DNA from: Mucilaginibacter sp.
Lineage (GTDB): Bacteria > Bacteroidota > Bacteroidia > Sphingobacteriales > Sphingobacteriaceae
NCBI RefSeq assembly: GCF_025359345.1
Contig: NZ_JANYGQ010000018.1
Coordinates: forward strand, 124,001 to 188,000
Length of the DNA stretch: 64,000 nt
Direction of reading: 5' to 3'
Shown here: piece after piece, positions 53,840-63,210 of the stretch
How the letters are laid out: every line of letters starts with the position of its first letter
Position numbering within the stretch: the stretch's first letter is position 1
Made by a program: the position numbers and the translations under genes
Notes under the pieces: generated by a model
The model's input: only the letters and a program-made list of their open reading frames with translations
Told to the model about the DNA's origin: nothing
The model's database searches: none

Positions 53840-54846
53840 ATTTCAATACCCAATCCTGCATTGTATCGCAACACCCACTTCCCATCCACAAACTCCGGCA
53901 TTTTAAAAGGATTATTACTCGTTAAAAACGGCCCATCCAAATCAGCCCAGTCGCATTGCGGGGCAAGCGCTATCCCGGCCAGGGTGGCGCAGCTGGTTTC
54001 GCTCATGCAGCCTATCATCAGCTTTAAACCAAGTTCATTGGCTTTTAATATCATCCGGTGAGCCTCATACATTCCTGCCGATTTCATCAGCTTAATGTTG
54101 ATGCCATGGTAAACTCCTTTTGCCTTTTCCACATCAGGCAGGCGCTGCACCGCTTCATCGCCGATGATGGGGATCGGGCTGCGCTCGGTAAGCCAGGCAT
54201 TGCTGTCGATATCGGTTTTCAGCATGGGTTGCTCTATCAGTAACACACCCTGTTCGTGCAGCCAGTGGCAAAGGTCGAGGCTTTGCTCCAAATCGGTCCA
54301 GCCCTGATTAGCGTCGACAAATAGTGGTTTATCGGTTACCGAGCGAATGGTATTTATCAGCTCGCGGTCGCTGTCGCGGCCAAGTTTTACTTTTATTATT
54401 TTACAGTCCGGCGCTTCCTTTACTTTTTGGATGATGACTTCGGGCGTATCAATCCCGATGGTGAAACTGGTTGCCGGCATATTTGCAGGGCTGCTACCCA
54501 GCAACTGCCAACAGGGTTTGTTTTGCAGCTTGCCATCCAGGTCGTGCAGGGCAATGTCGATGCCTGCCTTAATGGCGGGGTTGCCGGGGGCAATTTCATC
54601 CAGGTAAGCTATTATCGCGTCAAAATCAAAAGGGTATTTAAACTGCGCGGCATCCACCTTGCCTAAAAAATCGGTGGCGGTTTGAAAGCTCTCGCCCATG
54701 TAGGGCACCATTGACGCCTCGCCGTAGCCGGTTTTGCCTTCGTGCTCAACTTGTATAAGCATAAGCGGCGTTGAGGTACGCGAAAATTTCGCAATTGTAA
54801 AAGTGTGCCGCAGCAGCAGTTCGAATGGTTGGTAAGTCAGCTTCAT
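53836..54846 (-). CDS. Dipeptide epimerase (enolase superfamily)
   Basis: A 336-residue enolase-superfamily enzyme. The KxK pair is in KIIKVKLG, metal ligands lie in FVDANQGW, IEQPM and IGDEAV, and the C-terminal Lys in NIKLMKSAG is the second catalytic base. The AlaGlu-epimerase subgroup in peptidoglycan-peptide recycling fits best. ATG 54846 (MKLTYQPFELLLRHTF) is used rather than the frame opening at 54930. Confidence 0.9.
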   Translation of the reverse strand: MKLTYQPFELLLRHTFTIAKFSRTSTPLMLIQVEHEGKTGYGEASMVPYMGESFQTATDFLGKVDAAQFKYPFDFDAIIAYLDEIAPGNPAIKAGIDIALHDLDGKLQNKPCWQLLGSSPANMPATSFTIGIDTPEVIIQKVKEAPDCKIIKVKLGRDSDRELINTIRSVTDKPLFVDANQGWTDLEQSLDLCHWLHEQGVLLIEQPMLKTDIDSNAWLTERSPIPIIGDEAVQRLPDVEKAKGVYHGINIKLMKSAGMYEAHRMILKANELGLKLMIGCMSETSCATLAGIALAPQCDWADLDGPFLTSNNPFKMPEFVDGKWVLRYNAGLGIEI

Positions 54847-54887
54847 GTTAAATTCAAAGCTAAAATTTTCCGGTCGGATTTGATGCT

Positions 54888-54895
54888 TATCTTTG
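54888..54895 (+). promoter_or_regulatory. -7 element (TATCTTTG) of the 54901 gene
   Basis: It matches TAnnTTTG and lies only 5 bases before ATG 54901, so transcription would begin at or next to the start codon. -33 is weak. Confidence 0.45.
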
Positions 54896-54900
54896 CGGCC

Positions 54901-55890
54901 ATGGGCCAACAAATTTATCATCCGTTCCAATCTTTTAAATTCGGCAACCGTAATTGCTTTTTAACCGGGCAGGCGCTAACGTCGGAAGAGGAACGCGTGC
55001 AGGTGTTCCCACAGTGGTTAATGAGCCTTTACGAGCTGGAAGATAAGCCATTTAAAATGCTTGATGAAAGCATGGCCACCTATAAGGACATTAAAATACC
55101 GTGTGCCGCCGCTGTTAATGACGAGTACCTGGAGCCGCTTGAAAATAAAATTGCCGCTGCCTTTGAATCGGGTTACGATGCTGTTAAAGAATTAGATGAC
55201 CAGCTGCTTTTTCAGTGGGCGGCCAAAATGCTTTATGGGCTGATTTTTAATGAAGTGCAAGGCGGAATAAAACTACAGCACTCCAAAGGCGAAGAATTTA
55301 ACATATCACAATCAATCATCCATAAATTCGATAACCTGCATTTAATGCTGCAAAGCCTTAACCTGCCTGTGGTGTTTGAAGACTTTAAGCCCTACAGTAT
55401 TTTTTTGTTTAAGGTTGATAATAACCCCGCCGAGTTTGGCTATCGCGATGAGATAAACACACTTACTTTTTCGCTCCGTATCCGCGATTTTGGGCTGGTG
55501 ATGTGTTTGCAGGATAATGGCGCAAATTATTCGTATCACCGCGAGGTTTACGATAAAATAAAGGAAGAAGTACTGCACCCAATACAATTTGAGGAGTTTT
55601 GCGGGCGGGTATTTTATTCGGCTTACCTGTTTAATCGTCTGCCGGAGTATAACGTACTGGAGGCTAACGACGAAATTTATATTGAAGCGATGCCTTTACG
55701 TGGCACCAGCAGTAAGCCATTGTTTGATACCTGGCTAAATAAAATATACGGACAGGTGCTGGAAAGCTTTTGGAAAAACTGGGGCTTTTTACTACTCGAG
55801 ATTATTAAAAATCCCGAGCAGCCTATGAGTTTTTTATTTAACCCGGATGGTAGCTATATCAATGCATCCACGATTGAACTTTCTCGGTAA
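54901..55890 (+). CDS. Conserved uncharacterised protein with degenerate HNH-like start
   Basis: A 329-residue soluble protein. Its first 40 residues, NRNCFLTGQALTSEEERVQVFPQWLM, resemble the CxxCG...EHxxPxWL opening of HNH-type zinc proteins (written here as the pattern only), but the second Cys and the His are missing. The rest is helical with no named domain. ATG 54901 directly follows a promoter box. It is divergent from the epimerase and convergent with the rhomboid gene. Function unknown. Confidence 0.75.
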   Translation: MGQQIYHPFQSFKFGNRNCFLTGQALTSEEERVQVFPQWLMSLYELEDKPFKMLDESMATYKDIKIPCAAAVNDEYLEPLENKIAAAFESGYDAVKELDDQLLFQWAAKMLYGLIFNEVQGGIKLQHSKGEEFNISQSIIHKFDNLHLMLQSLNLPVVFEDFKPYSIFLFKVDNNPAEFGYRDEINTLTFSLRIRDFGLVMCLQDNGANYSYHREVYDKIKEEVLHPIQFEEFCGRVFYSAYLFNRLPEYNVLEANDEIYIEAMPLRGTSSKPLFDTWLNKIYGQVLESFWKNWGFLLLEIIKNPEQPMSFLFNPDGSYINASTIELSR

Positions 55891-56491
55891 TTTGATTTAT
55901 AAACCCGTTTACAACGTGCGGGTGCAGCGCAATGGTTATTAACAATCCGCTCAGTGCGCCAAACATGTGCGCATCGTGATTGATATTATCTGCGGCACGC
56001 TTGGCAGCATAATTACAATAAATAAGGTAAAGTACACCAAAAACCACAGCCGGCATTTGAAATCCGGGTATCAGCATAAGCCCCAGCGGTGAAACAGGGC
56101 TATACAGAATATAGCTGAATATAACCGCACTCACTGCACCAGAAGCCCCGAGGCTGTGATACCATTCGTCGTTTTTATGCTTGTAAACTGTGGGCAGGTC
56201 ACTTAAAATCAGGCTGACAAAGTATAGCACCCCAAACTGCCAGTGCCCCAGAACCGGTTCAAGCCCAAACGCAAAAAAGGAAAATGAAAGCATGTTAAAC
56301 AGCAAGTGCATGATGTCGGCGTGAATAAATCCACTGCTCACAACGGTATAAACACGCTGACCGCGGTATACGCTGAACGGGTGCAATATCAATTGGGCAT
56401 AAATGTTATCGCTATAAAATGCCCAAACCGAAGTAAGAATAGTAAAAGCAAATATAAAGGAGGCCACTGGGGCCGTCTGCAAATATTCCAT
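55859..56491 (-). CDS. Rhomboid family intramembrane serine protease
   Basis: A 210-residue protein with six hydrophobic helices. The catalytic Ser is in GASGAVSAV (S117) and the His in NHDAHMFGALSG (H175); HLLFNMLSF in helix 2 holds the conserved Asn. It should cut transmembrane substrates. It overlaps the M14 peptidase stop by one base (TAATG) and is convergent with the gene ending at 55890, overlapping it by 32 bases. Confidence 0.93.
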   Translation of the reverse strand: MEYLQTAPVASFIFAFTILTSVWAFYSDNIYAQLILHPFSVYRGQRVYTVVSSGFIHADIMHLLFNMLSFSFFAFGLEPVLGHWQFGVLYFVSLILSDLPTVYKHKNDEWYHSLGASGAVSAVIFSYILYSPVSPLGLMLIPGFQMPAVVFGVLYLIYCNYAAKRAADNINHDAHMFGALSGLLITIALHPHVVNGFINQITEKVQSWMH

Positions 56492-58233
56492 TATTTCAAA
56501 TCGAGTTTAGTATCGGTAACAATCCTGCCTACCGGGTAGCGAAGATATGTTTTTTCGAAATAGATAGAGTTGCGGTACAAAAAGTTTAATTGTGCGCCCG
56601 CGCTGGCGGCCAGTTTAGGGTCCTTTGCTTTGGCATCATCCAGTTTCTTCCTTAGCTCTGTATCGGTTTTCAGCATCTCAGCGGCTTTGTCTTCAAACAC
56701 ATAATTGCTGAAATACTCCTTCTCGCCCAAAACCGAATCAAAAAAGTTCCATGCAAAGAAAGAATCTACACCCTGCGGCTCCAAAGTTTCAACTATGTAA
56801 CGGTTCAGTGGCTGGTTAGTGTAAACCACGTAGTCGCCCTCATAAAATTTAACCGGCATAGTAATAGGGTTAAGCTTTACGGCGCTGTGGATATAATGCC
56901 CTTCGTAAGGCTTATTCGGGGTTTTATAATCGTCGATATAATACATCTGCAGGGTAAGCGAGGTGTCGTGTGTCAGGCGGCGCATAGCAACACTATTCAG
57001 CTTAAACAGGTCTATGATTTTGCCCCAGGCCTGCGGTATTACATAGGCCAGCGGTTTATCAACTGTTTCAGTTGCTTTGTAGGTATTCAGATACTTTACA
57101 GTTTTGGTATATGGCTGGTTGCGGTCGTAATATAAACGTTTCAGACCGCTAATGTCGCTGGGTTTGTACAGGGCAGCGTAGCCTTTAAAAGTGATGGTGT
57201 CGATATGGTCGTGGTCGACGTCCCAGTCCATGGCAAAGGTTTTTTGCTGAGCCACCTGCTCATCAGCCTTATGCTTCAGTTCGCCTACCAGTTTGGCATC
57301 ACGCTCATAAATATCAACCAGGTGCTTTTCAAATTCGTAGGTGGCCCACACCCGTTTGTCGAACGGCTTCAGCATATGCGTTTCGGTAATATAGCTGATG
57401 ATGTTGCGCTGTGACGTATAGCCCGTAGCAAACCTCGGCGTTTCCAAAAAACTTACGATTCCTGAATCGGGCAAACCACGCTCCCCTGCGCCGTAAGGTA
57501 TCATTTCATAACCGCCTTTTTTCATACGTTTATAAAGTTCTGGCGTTAAAGTTTCTGAAGTATATTTTGAGAGTATTGGATTTTGCTTATCCTTTTGGGT
57601 TTCAATTAGCGTCATGGTGTACTGGTAGTCGGCGCCATCGCTGGTGTGGTTATCCAAAAAGATCTCAGGGTTCCAGGTGTTTACTATCTGCTCAAAAGCC
57701 AGCGCGTTGCGACTATCGGCCTTAATAAAATCGCGGTTTAAATCGAGGTTGCGGTAATTGCCCCTAAAACCATAGGCCCGCGGCCCGTTCTGGCTCACGC
57801 GGCTCCAGCCACGGTTCATGGCGCCGTCAATATTGTATAGGGCTATCATGCAAATTACAATGTTTTTGGGCAGCGCATTTTTTTTCAGCAGGTCGCGGGC
57901 AAACATCATGCTGGCATCTATGCCTTCCGGCTCGCCGGGGTGTATGCCATTGTTTATCAGCAGCACACGTTTGTTTTGTTTTTTGATTAAAGCAGGGTCG
58001 AACACCTTATCGCGCGATAACACCACCAGTGTTAAAGGCTTGCCGATATCAGTAGTGCCGTAATTGATCAATTTCATCTGCGGGTTGGTGGCCGCAAGTT
58101 TTTTGTAATAAGCAATAACCTCGCTGTAAGTGGCTGTGTAGTGTTTATCCTTACTAAGTTCAAAAGGGGTGAGCTGGGCGCTTGCGTTAAAAAAAACAAA
58201 GCAGCAAAACAGGGCCGATAAAAGAGTTTTCAT
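56491..58233 (-). CDS. M14 family zinc carboxypeptidase
   Basis: A 580-residue exported enzyme with a signal peptide (1-20). Zinc ligands H98 and E101 are in GIHPGEPEG and the third His, H196, in LDNHTSDG. Substrate-binding Arg is in NRDF. The C-terminal 300 residues are an accessory region without a named domain. It removes C-terminal residues from peptides in the periplasm or outside. ATG 58233 begins a standard signal peptide, unlike the frame opening at 58251. Confidence 0.92.
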   Translation of the reverse strand: MKTLLSALFCCFVFFNASAQLTPFELSKDKHYTATYSEVIAYYKKLAATNPQMKLINYGTTDIGKPLTLVVLSRDKVFDPALIKKQNKRVLLINNGIHPGEPEGIDASMMFARDLLKKNALPKNIVICMIALYNIDGAMNRGWSRVSQNGPRAYGFRGNYRNLDLNRDFIKADSRNALAFEQIVNTWNPEIFLDNHTSDGADYQYTMTLIETQKDKQNPILSKYTSETLTPELYKRMKKGGYEMIPYGAGERGLPDSGIVSFLETPRFATGYTSQRNIISYITETHMLKPFDKRVWATYEFEKHLVDIYERDAKLVGELKHKADEQVAQQKTFAMDWDVDHDHIDTITFKGYAALYKPSDISGLKRLYYDRNQPYTKTVKYLNTYKATETVDKPLAYVIPQAWGKIIDLFKLNSVAMRRLTHDTSLTLQMYYIDDYKTPNKPYEGHYIHSAVKLNPITMPVKFYEGDYVVYTNQPLNRYIVETLEPQGVDSFFAWNFFDSVLGEKEYFSNYVFEDKAAEMLKTDTELRKKLDDAKAKDPKLAASAGAQLNFLYRNSIYFEKTYLRYPVGRIVTDTKLDLK

Positions 58234-58283
58234 GAAAAGGGCTTTTGGCAAATATAATTACCGGCGCCGAATAAAAATGTATT

Positions 58284-58643
58284 TTATTGGTTACCTGCGG
58301 CCAGCTCTTCCTGCAGCTTTTTAGGCAAACCTTTAATCACTTCGTTGTATGAGTGGTCAATCATATCGTGAAGTTGTTTTTTGGTGAGTGTGCCGTTAAG
58401 GCTAACTGTGTTCCACATCTTTTTGTTCATGTGGTAGCCGGGCTGTACTTCAGTATATTTTTCGCGCAGTTCAACGGCAAGTTCGGGCTCGCATTTTACA
58501 TTAAAGCTTGCTCCCTGACTTATGCTGGTAAGTAAAAATATTTTGCCGGCAACTTTAAATACCAGCGTATCCTCGCCAAAGGGTAAACCCTCAGTCACCG
58601 CAGGCTTTTGCAGGCAATAATCACGAAGTTCTTCAATATTCAT
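58284..58643 (-). CDS. MmcQ/YjbR family protein
   Basis: A 119-residue protein of the YjbR fold: EELRDYCLQKPAVTEGLPFG at 4-23, TLVFKVAGKIFLL and the YTEVQPGYHMNKKMWNTV block. The fold resembles DNA-binding CyaY-like proteins, but no function is established. It is two bases upstream of the outer-membrane barrel gene on the same strand. Confidence 0.88.
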   Translation of the reverse strand: MNIEELRDYCLQKPAVTEGLPFGEDTLVFKVAGKIFLLTSISQGASFNVKCEPELAVELREKYTEVQPGYHMNKKMWNTVSLNGTLTKKQLHDMIDHSYNEVIKGLPKKLQEELAAGNQ

Positions 58644-58645
58644 GC

Positions 58646-59383
58646 TTAAAATCCGTAAGTCCTAACCAGCTTGTTATAGGATACCGTTGTACCGAAGAAG
58701 TACTTGAAGCCAATTGTAAACTGCCGGTACTGGTTAGTTGCATTATTCTTAAATTTCGAGGTAGGGTCGTCGTAGCCATCCAAACCTTCGCCAAAAACAA
58801 TGTTGTGCACGTAGCCTACATCAATTGCCCAGCCTGGTTCGGCGTATGAGTCGTATATTTTAAACTCATAACCCACCCTTAGCGGTATCGAAAAATTAAT
58901 GCTTTTGTCTTTCCCCGGGAAAACGTAGTCGGTGCCGCCATTGGCTAAAATTACATTTGTACGCTGTACTTTATTATTGTTGCTAACTATTCCGATACCG
59001 GTGCCTGCATAAAATCCTTTTACTGCATTTAAAAACCAGTCGTTTTCATAATCAATGAACGCACCCAGCTGCACATCGGCATGCATGTAAAGCGCCAAAA
59101 AATTATTGGTAAACTGGCGACCGTACCTGTCCTTATCAACAGTTAGCCCTCCGCCCGATAAATTGCCACGCTGCAATTCCAATTCCATGGGGATATAAGG
59201 GTTGAAATTATAAGTACCAAAGATTTGCCCGGTAAAGTTTTGACTTTGTTTAGGGACATTCGTATAACCACGCTCATAACTTGCGCCAAAACCGACGCCA
59301 AATTGATAATAATTGTAACCAGCCTGCGCATTGGCAGCAACAGTAGAAATTACAAGGGCTATTAATAAAATATATCTTTTCAA
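58646..59383 (-). CDS. Outer-membrane beta-barrel protein
   Basis: A 245-residue protein with a signal peptide (KRYILLIALVISTVAANAQ) and alternating amphipathic strands ending in an aromatic residue (QFTIGFKYFFGTTV). The start is a TTG; 59383 gives a standard leader, and an upstream TTG at 59401 also lies in frame. A barrel of eight strands is likely. The YjbR gene overlaps no part of it; the two are separated by two bases. Function unknown. Confidence 0.8.
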   Translation of the reverse strand: MKRYILLIALVISTVAANAQAGYNYYQFGVGFGASYERGYTNVPKQSQNFTGQIFGTYNFNPYIPMELELQRGNLSGGGLTVDKDRYGRQFTNNFLALYMHADVQLGAFIDYENDWFLNAVKGFYAGTGIGIVSNNNKVQRTNVILANGGTDYVFPGKDKSINFSIPLRVGYEFKIYDSYAEPGWAIDVGYVHNIVFGEGLDGYDDPTSKFKNNATNQYRQFTIGFKYFFGTTVSYNKLVRTYGF

Positions 59384-59471
59384 TTGATAAATTTTGCGCA
59401 ATATTTACAATTTTGGAGTAATATTATACTGTTTCCTCAAAATTAAAAATTTTAGTGACATATTGCTTAAT

Positions 59472-60722
59472 ATGAATATTAATTCGTTGCTCAAATACAC
59501 GGTTACCGAACGGTTTTTAAGGTACGTAACCATTGATACTCAATCCGACCCGGCATCCGAAACTACACCCTCAACGCCAAAACAAAAAGATTTGGGGCGA
59601 TTGTTAGTGTCCGAATTGCTGGCGATGGGCGTTACTGATGCCCACATGGACGAATATGGCTATGTATACGCAACAATACCTGCAAATGTTAACAAGGCTG
59701 TCCCCGTAATTTGTTTTTGCTCGCACATGGATACGGCGCCCGATTGCAGCGGTACGGATGTAAAACCAATAATACACAAAAATTATGATGGCGAGGACCT
59801 TGTTTTGCCCGATGACACAGCGCAAATAATAAAACTTACAGAACACCCCGATTTAAAAAACCAGCTGGGTAACGACATAATTACTGCCAGCGGTACTACC
59901 CTTTTAGGCGCTGATAACAAAGCCGGCGTAGCCGAAATTATGGATGCCTGTTACCAGCTAATCAATCACCCTGAAATAAAGCACGGCACTATCCGCATAT
60001 TATTTACACCCGATGAAGAGATTGGCCGGGGAGTCGATAAGGCTGATATTAAAAAACTTAGCGCATATGCCGGTTATACCATGGATGGCGAAAGCGCAGG
60101 CAATATGGAGAACGAAACCTTCAGTGCCGATGGCGCGAAGCTGGTGATAAAGGGAGTGAGCTCGCATCCGGGCTTTGCCAAAGGCAAAATGGAAAGTGCC
60201 ATAAAAATTGCCGGGCAGATAGTAGCATCGTTGCCTTATGATTTATCGCCCGAAGGAACTGAAAACAAGCAGGGTTTTGTGCATCCTGTAGCCATTGAGG
60301 GCCATGTGGAAACGGCAAGCATCGATTTCATCATCCGCGATTTCGAGGATGATAAACTGATTGAACATGCCAATGTAATCCGCCATGTTGCAGATAAGGC
60401 ATTAAAAAACTTTCCCGGCTCAACCTATACGCTTGATATAAAGCCCCAATACCGCAACATGAAAAGCGTACTGGACAAGCACCCGCAGATTGTTGAGTAC
60501 GGCATGGAAGCCATAAAACGCGCCGGGCTTGATGCAAAACTATGCAGTATTCGCGGCGGCACGGATGGTTCGCGACTGTCGTTCATGGGCTTGCCCTGCC
60601 CCAATATTTTTGCCGGCGAGCACGCCTTTCACGGCAAACACGAATGGGTATCGGTACAGGATATGCAAAAAGCGGTAGGCACCATTTTGCACTTGTGCGT
60701 GGTGTGGGAAGAGAAGAGTTAA
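59472..60722 (+). CDS. pepT: Peptidase T (tripeptidase)
   Basis: A 416-residue M20 family aminopeptidase that releases the N-terminal residue of tripeptides. Metal-site motifs are CSHMDTAPD, GADNKAGVAEIMDA and TPDEEIGRGVD, with the C-terminal His in FHGKHEWV. ATG 59472 (MNINSLLKYTVTERF) is the family start; upstream in-frame residues from 59394 are hydrophobic and not family-like. It is divergent from the barrel gene. Confidence 0.96.
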   Translation: MNINSLLKYTVTERFLRYVTIDTQSDPASETTPSTPKQKDLGRLLVSELLAMGVTDAHMDEYGYVYATIPANVNKAVPVICFCSHMDTAPDCSGTDVKPIIHKNYDGEDLVLPDDTAQIIKLTEHPDLKNQLGNDIITASGTTLLGADNKAGVAEIMDACYQLINHPEIKHGTIRILFTPDEEIGRGVDKADIKKLSAYAGYTMDGESAGNMENETFSADGAKLVIKGVSSHPGFAKGKMESAIKIAGQIVASLPYDLSPEGTENKQGFVHPVAIEGHVETASIDFIIRDFEDDKLIEHANVIRHVADKALKNFPGSTYTLDIKPQYRNMKSVLDKHPQIVEYGMEAIKRAGLDAKLCSIRGGTDGSRLSFMGLPCPNIFAGEHAFHGKHEWVSVQDMQKAVGTILHLCVVWEEKS

Positions 60723-60723
60723 C

Positions 60724-61383
60724 TTATTTCACGTTATAACTCAAGATGGTTTCCTTATCATAAATAGAGCCCGAAATGCCGGTATCCGATTCTATCATAC
60801 CAACGCCTTTGGCAAGGTAGAAATCATAAACCGAATAGCTCATAAAACCGGAACCTAAATCATATTGAAGGTCAGCCTGGGTATGCATTACATTGGTGAA
60901 AGTTTTGCCGTTAACAACCCAGGTTATGCCTTTTTCTTTAATGGTATTTATCATTTGTGCCGGGAAACCATTAACGTAACCATCAGCAGTTGGGCTGGTA
61001 GTCCAGCTATATCCTGCCGCTTTGGTGTCGTTCCCCAAACGTATTTCTATGTTAATCCCGTAATTCGGAATGGTTTGGAGTATCGCAAAATCATGATTAG
61101 CTGTGTAAAAATAACCTAAGGTGTTCCCCTTTACGGTCGACGAGCTGGTTGCTTCGTAATAGCTTTTGCCATTAAACGTTTTTGTGTTCCCCGTCATTTT
61201 TATCACTGTCGAGCTTGTGGCACCGGCAATTTCTTCTTTATAAGTCCACGTGCTGCCGGAAGTAACCGGGAAATAGCTGTCGGATGTTGAAGCACCGTCG
61301 CCAGGCTTTGGGTCGTTTTTTGAAGATATACAGCCCGTTGCAAAAAATGCCACAACGGCGATAAGGATAAAGGTATGTTTCAT
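60724..61383 (-). CDS. Hypothetical lipoprotein
   Basis: A 219-residue protein with signal peptide and lipobox ATGC (Cys 18), followed by a Ser/Gly-rich linker (19-40). The mature part (SYFPVTSGSTWTYKEE, GKSYYEATSS) resembles repeated beta strands of Bacteroidota lipoproteins of unknown role. The short space to pepT means both genes end together (convergent, one base apart). Confidence 0.78.
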   Translation of the reverse strand: MKHTFILIAVVAFFATGCISSKNDPKPGDGASTSDSYFPVTSGSTWTYKEEIAGATSSTVIKMTGNTKTFNGKSYYEATSSSTVKGNTLGYFYTANHDFAILQTIPNYGINIEIRLGNDTKAAGYSWTTSPTADGYVNGFPAQMINTIKEKGITWVVNGKTFTNVMHTQADLQYDLGSGFMSYSVYDFYLAKGVGMIESDTGISGSIYDKETILSYNVK

Positions 61384-61480
61384 GGGATAAATATATTAAA
61401 ACCCCAACAATTTCCTTTGACTTAATTTTATGTCGGTATAATAGAGCAATATATCTTTTAATTATACCCAATAAGTATTA

Positions 61481-61942
61481 TCAGGAGTTAAAATGATATA
61501 AAAATACCACCTCGCCGGTGTAAGCCGGTTTTTTCTCGCCGTCAATCTCCATGGTCACACCAATGGTTGCTTTAGTAATACCACGCAAATTAACAATGGC
61601 CACCAATTTGGCATGCAGGCGCACCTGGCTGTCGACTTTTACGGGTTGCGCAAAGCGGATATTTTCGATGCTGTAGTTTATCTGCATCTTAAGGTTTTGC
61701 ACATCTGCAATCTGGTGCCAAAAGTAAGGCAGCAAGGATACAGTTAGGTAACCATGCGCAATGGTGGCTTTAAAAGGGCCTTCACTTTCGGCCCGCACCG
61801 GATCAGTATGTATCCACTGATGGTCGATGGTCGCATCAGCAAACTTGTTTATCTGTTCCTGGGTTATGGTGTGCCAGCCTGAAATGCCAATCTCTTTACC
61901 GAGGTAGGATTCAAATTCGGGGTGGTTTCTTATAACTATCAT
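61481..61942 (-). CDS. MaoC family dehydratase
   Basis: A 153-residue hot-dog fold protein. The hydratase-2 motif is TIDHQWIHTDPVRAESEGPF (catalytic Asp/His), followed by the IAHGYLTVSLLP loop. It probably hydrates enoyl-CoA or enoyl-ACP. It stands alone, upstream of the lipoprotein gene on the same strand. Confidence 0.92.
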   Translation of the reverse strand: MIVIRNHPEFESYLGKEIGISGWHTITQEQINKFADATIDHQWIHTDPVRAESEGPFKATIAHGYLTVSLLPYFWHQIADVQNLKMQINYSIENIRFAQPVKVDSQVRLHAKLVAIVNLRGITKATIGVTMEIDGEKKPAYTGEVVFLYHFNS

Positions 61943-62087
61943 TGGGTAACGCTTTAGAGTGATGATTAATTGGATTGTAAAAATAGTAAACTGCGGGAGA
62001 TTGCGAAATGTTTATGGGATAGTTAATAATATTCCAGGGCGGAATGCGTTGTGCAGCCGATAATTAACCAACCAGGCGTTCTCAAAT

Positions 62088-62139
62088 AAAAAAGTCAGAA
62101 AGTTTAACTGGCGATTTTGCACCGGTAAACTTTCTGACC
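62088..62139 (-). terminator. Terminator after the ECF sigma factor gene
   Basis: GTCAGAAAGTTTA and its perfect complement form a 13-bp stem with a loop of about 18 bases; on the minus strand it is followed by TTTTTT. A 7-bp-period CTAATAT-like stretch follows to about 62174. Confidence 0.9.
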
Positions 62140-62167
62140 TAATATCTAACTTCTAATTAACTATTCT

Positions 62168-62752
62168 CTAGTTTTTAAGGCTCAACTCCTTGCTTTGCAT
62201 CATTTTGCGCAGATTATTAAGCGCATAGCGCATACGGCCAAGGGCAGTATTGATGCTTACATCGGTAATGTCGGCAATTTCTTTAAAGCTCATATCGCCA
62301 AAGTGGCGCATAATCAACACCTCTTTTTGCTCTGCAGGTAACAGGTGGATTAATGATTTCAGGTCTTTATACGTTTGCTCTCTGACCATGCGGTCTTCGG
62401 TGCTTTCGTCATAATTTCCTAACACCTCAAAAATATCAAAATCATCGCCATTGCTAATCATCGGCGCTCGTTTTTCACGGCGGAAATGGTCGATCACTAA
62501 ATTATGAGCTATACGTGTTACCCACGGCAAAAACTTACCTTCTTCGTTATATTTTCCGGCTTTTAAGGTATTTATCACCTTAATAAACGCATCCTGAAAA
62601 ATATCCTCAGCGAGGTATTCGTCTTTAACAAGCAAATAAATGGAAGTATATATTTTTGATTGGTAGCGGCGAATTAATTCAACCAGCCCTCCTTCATCAC
62701 CCGCAATGTAAAGATGGATTAAATCCTGGTCACTCTTCAATTGAAAATCCAT
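62168..62752 (-). CDS. RNA polymerase ECF sigma factor
   Basis: A 194-residue sigma factor: region 2 (about 23-95) with EDIFQDAFIKVINTL and FLPWVTRIAHNLVIDHFRRE, region 4 (about 130-180) with LPAEQKEVLIMRHFGDMSFKEIA. There is no adjacent anti-sigma gene. The close match to a widespread housekeeping-like ECF group of Bacteroidota suggests a general role. It is closed by a strong terminator. Confidence 0.93.
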   Translation of the reverse strand: MDFQLKSDQDLIHLYIAGDEGGLVELIRRYQSKIYTSIYLLVKDEYLAEDIFQDAFIKVINTLKAGKYNEEGKFLPWVTRIAHNLVIDHFRREKRAPMISNGDDFDIFEVLGNYDESTEDRMVREQTYKDLKSLIHLLPAEQKEVLIMRHFGDMSFKEIADITDVSINTALGRMRYALNNLRKMMQSKELSLKN

Positions 62753-63210
62753 AGAAAACTACTTACTTAAGTATTTAAATATTTTATTAAAGTAGAGTTT
62801 CTTCTATAGCGTTATCTTTTAGGGATTAAAAAATTGTTATCCCAAATAAAACAAATTATCACCAAATAAACAAATATTATTTTTCACGATAAATATTTTT
62901 CCTTGTTTTATATGGTTAAAACATAGACTGAAAGCATTTCAAAAGGTTTTAGCGGCAATTGTCAGCCCAATGCAAACTATTTAGTAAATAGGCAGATAAC
63001 TCCCCACTAATTCTAAAACTCATTTGGATTCTGCTAAATATTTTAGGATTTTTGCATTTTGGGCGAAAGTTCATGGTTGATGGTTCATAGTTCATAGCCG
63101 GAATGCTATTTGCAGTGAAAAAGCACGCCAAAACTATGCCCAATAACTGTCTGTAGCTCATTAGGTAACCTGTTATTGCCATGAACTATGAACCATGAAC
63201 TATGAACTAA
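62753..63210. other. Intergenic region with an inverted pair of 7-bp-period arrays
   Basis: About 460 bases between divergent genes. AT-rich up to about 62940. At 63070-63097 TTCATGG/TTCATAG words recur every 7 bases, and at 63180-63208 their complements CATGAAC/TATGAAC do, ending right before uvrA. A 77-codon minus-strand frame between them is not protein-like. Confidence 0.6.

Noticed and set aside
62949..63182. 77-codon minus-strand frame before uvrA
   Set aside because: It spans a period-7 repeat and has no family features or credible start context.
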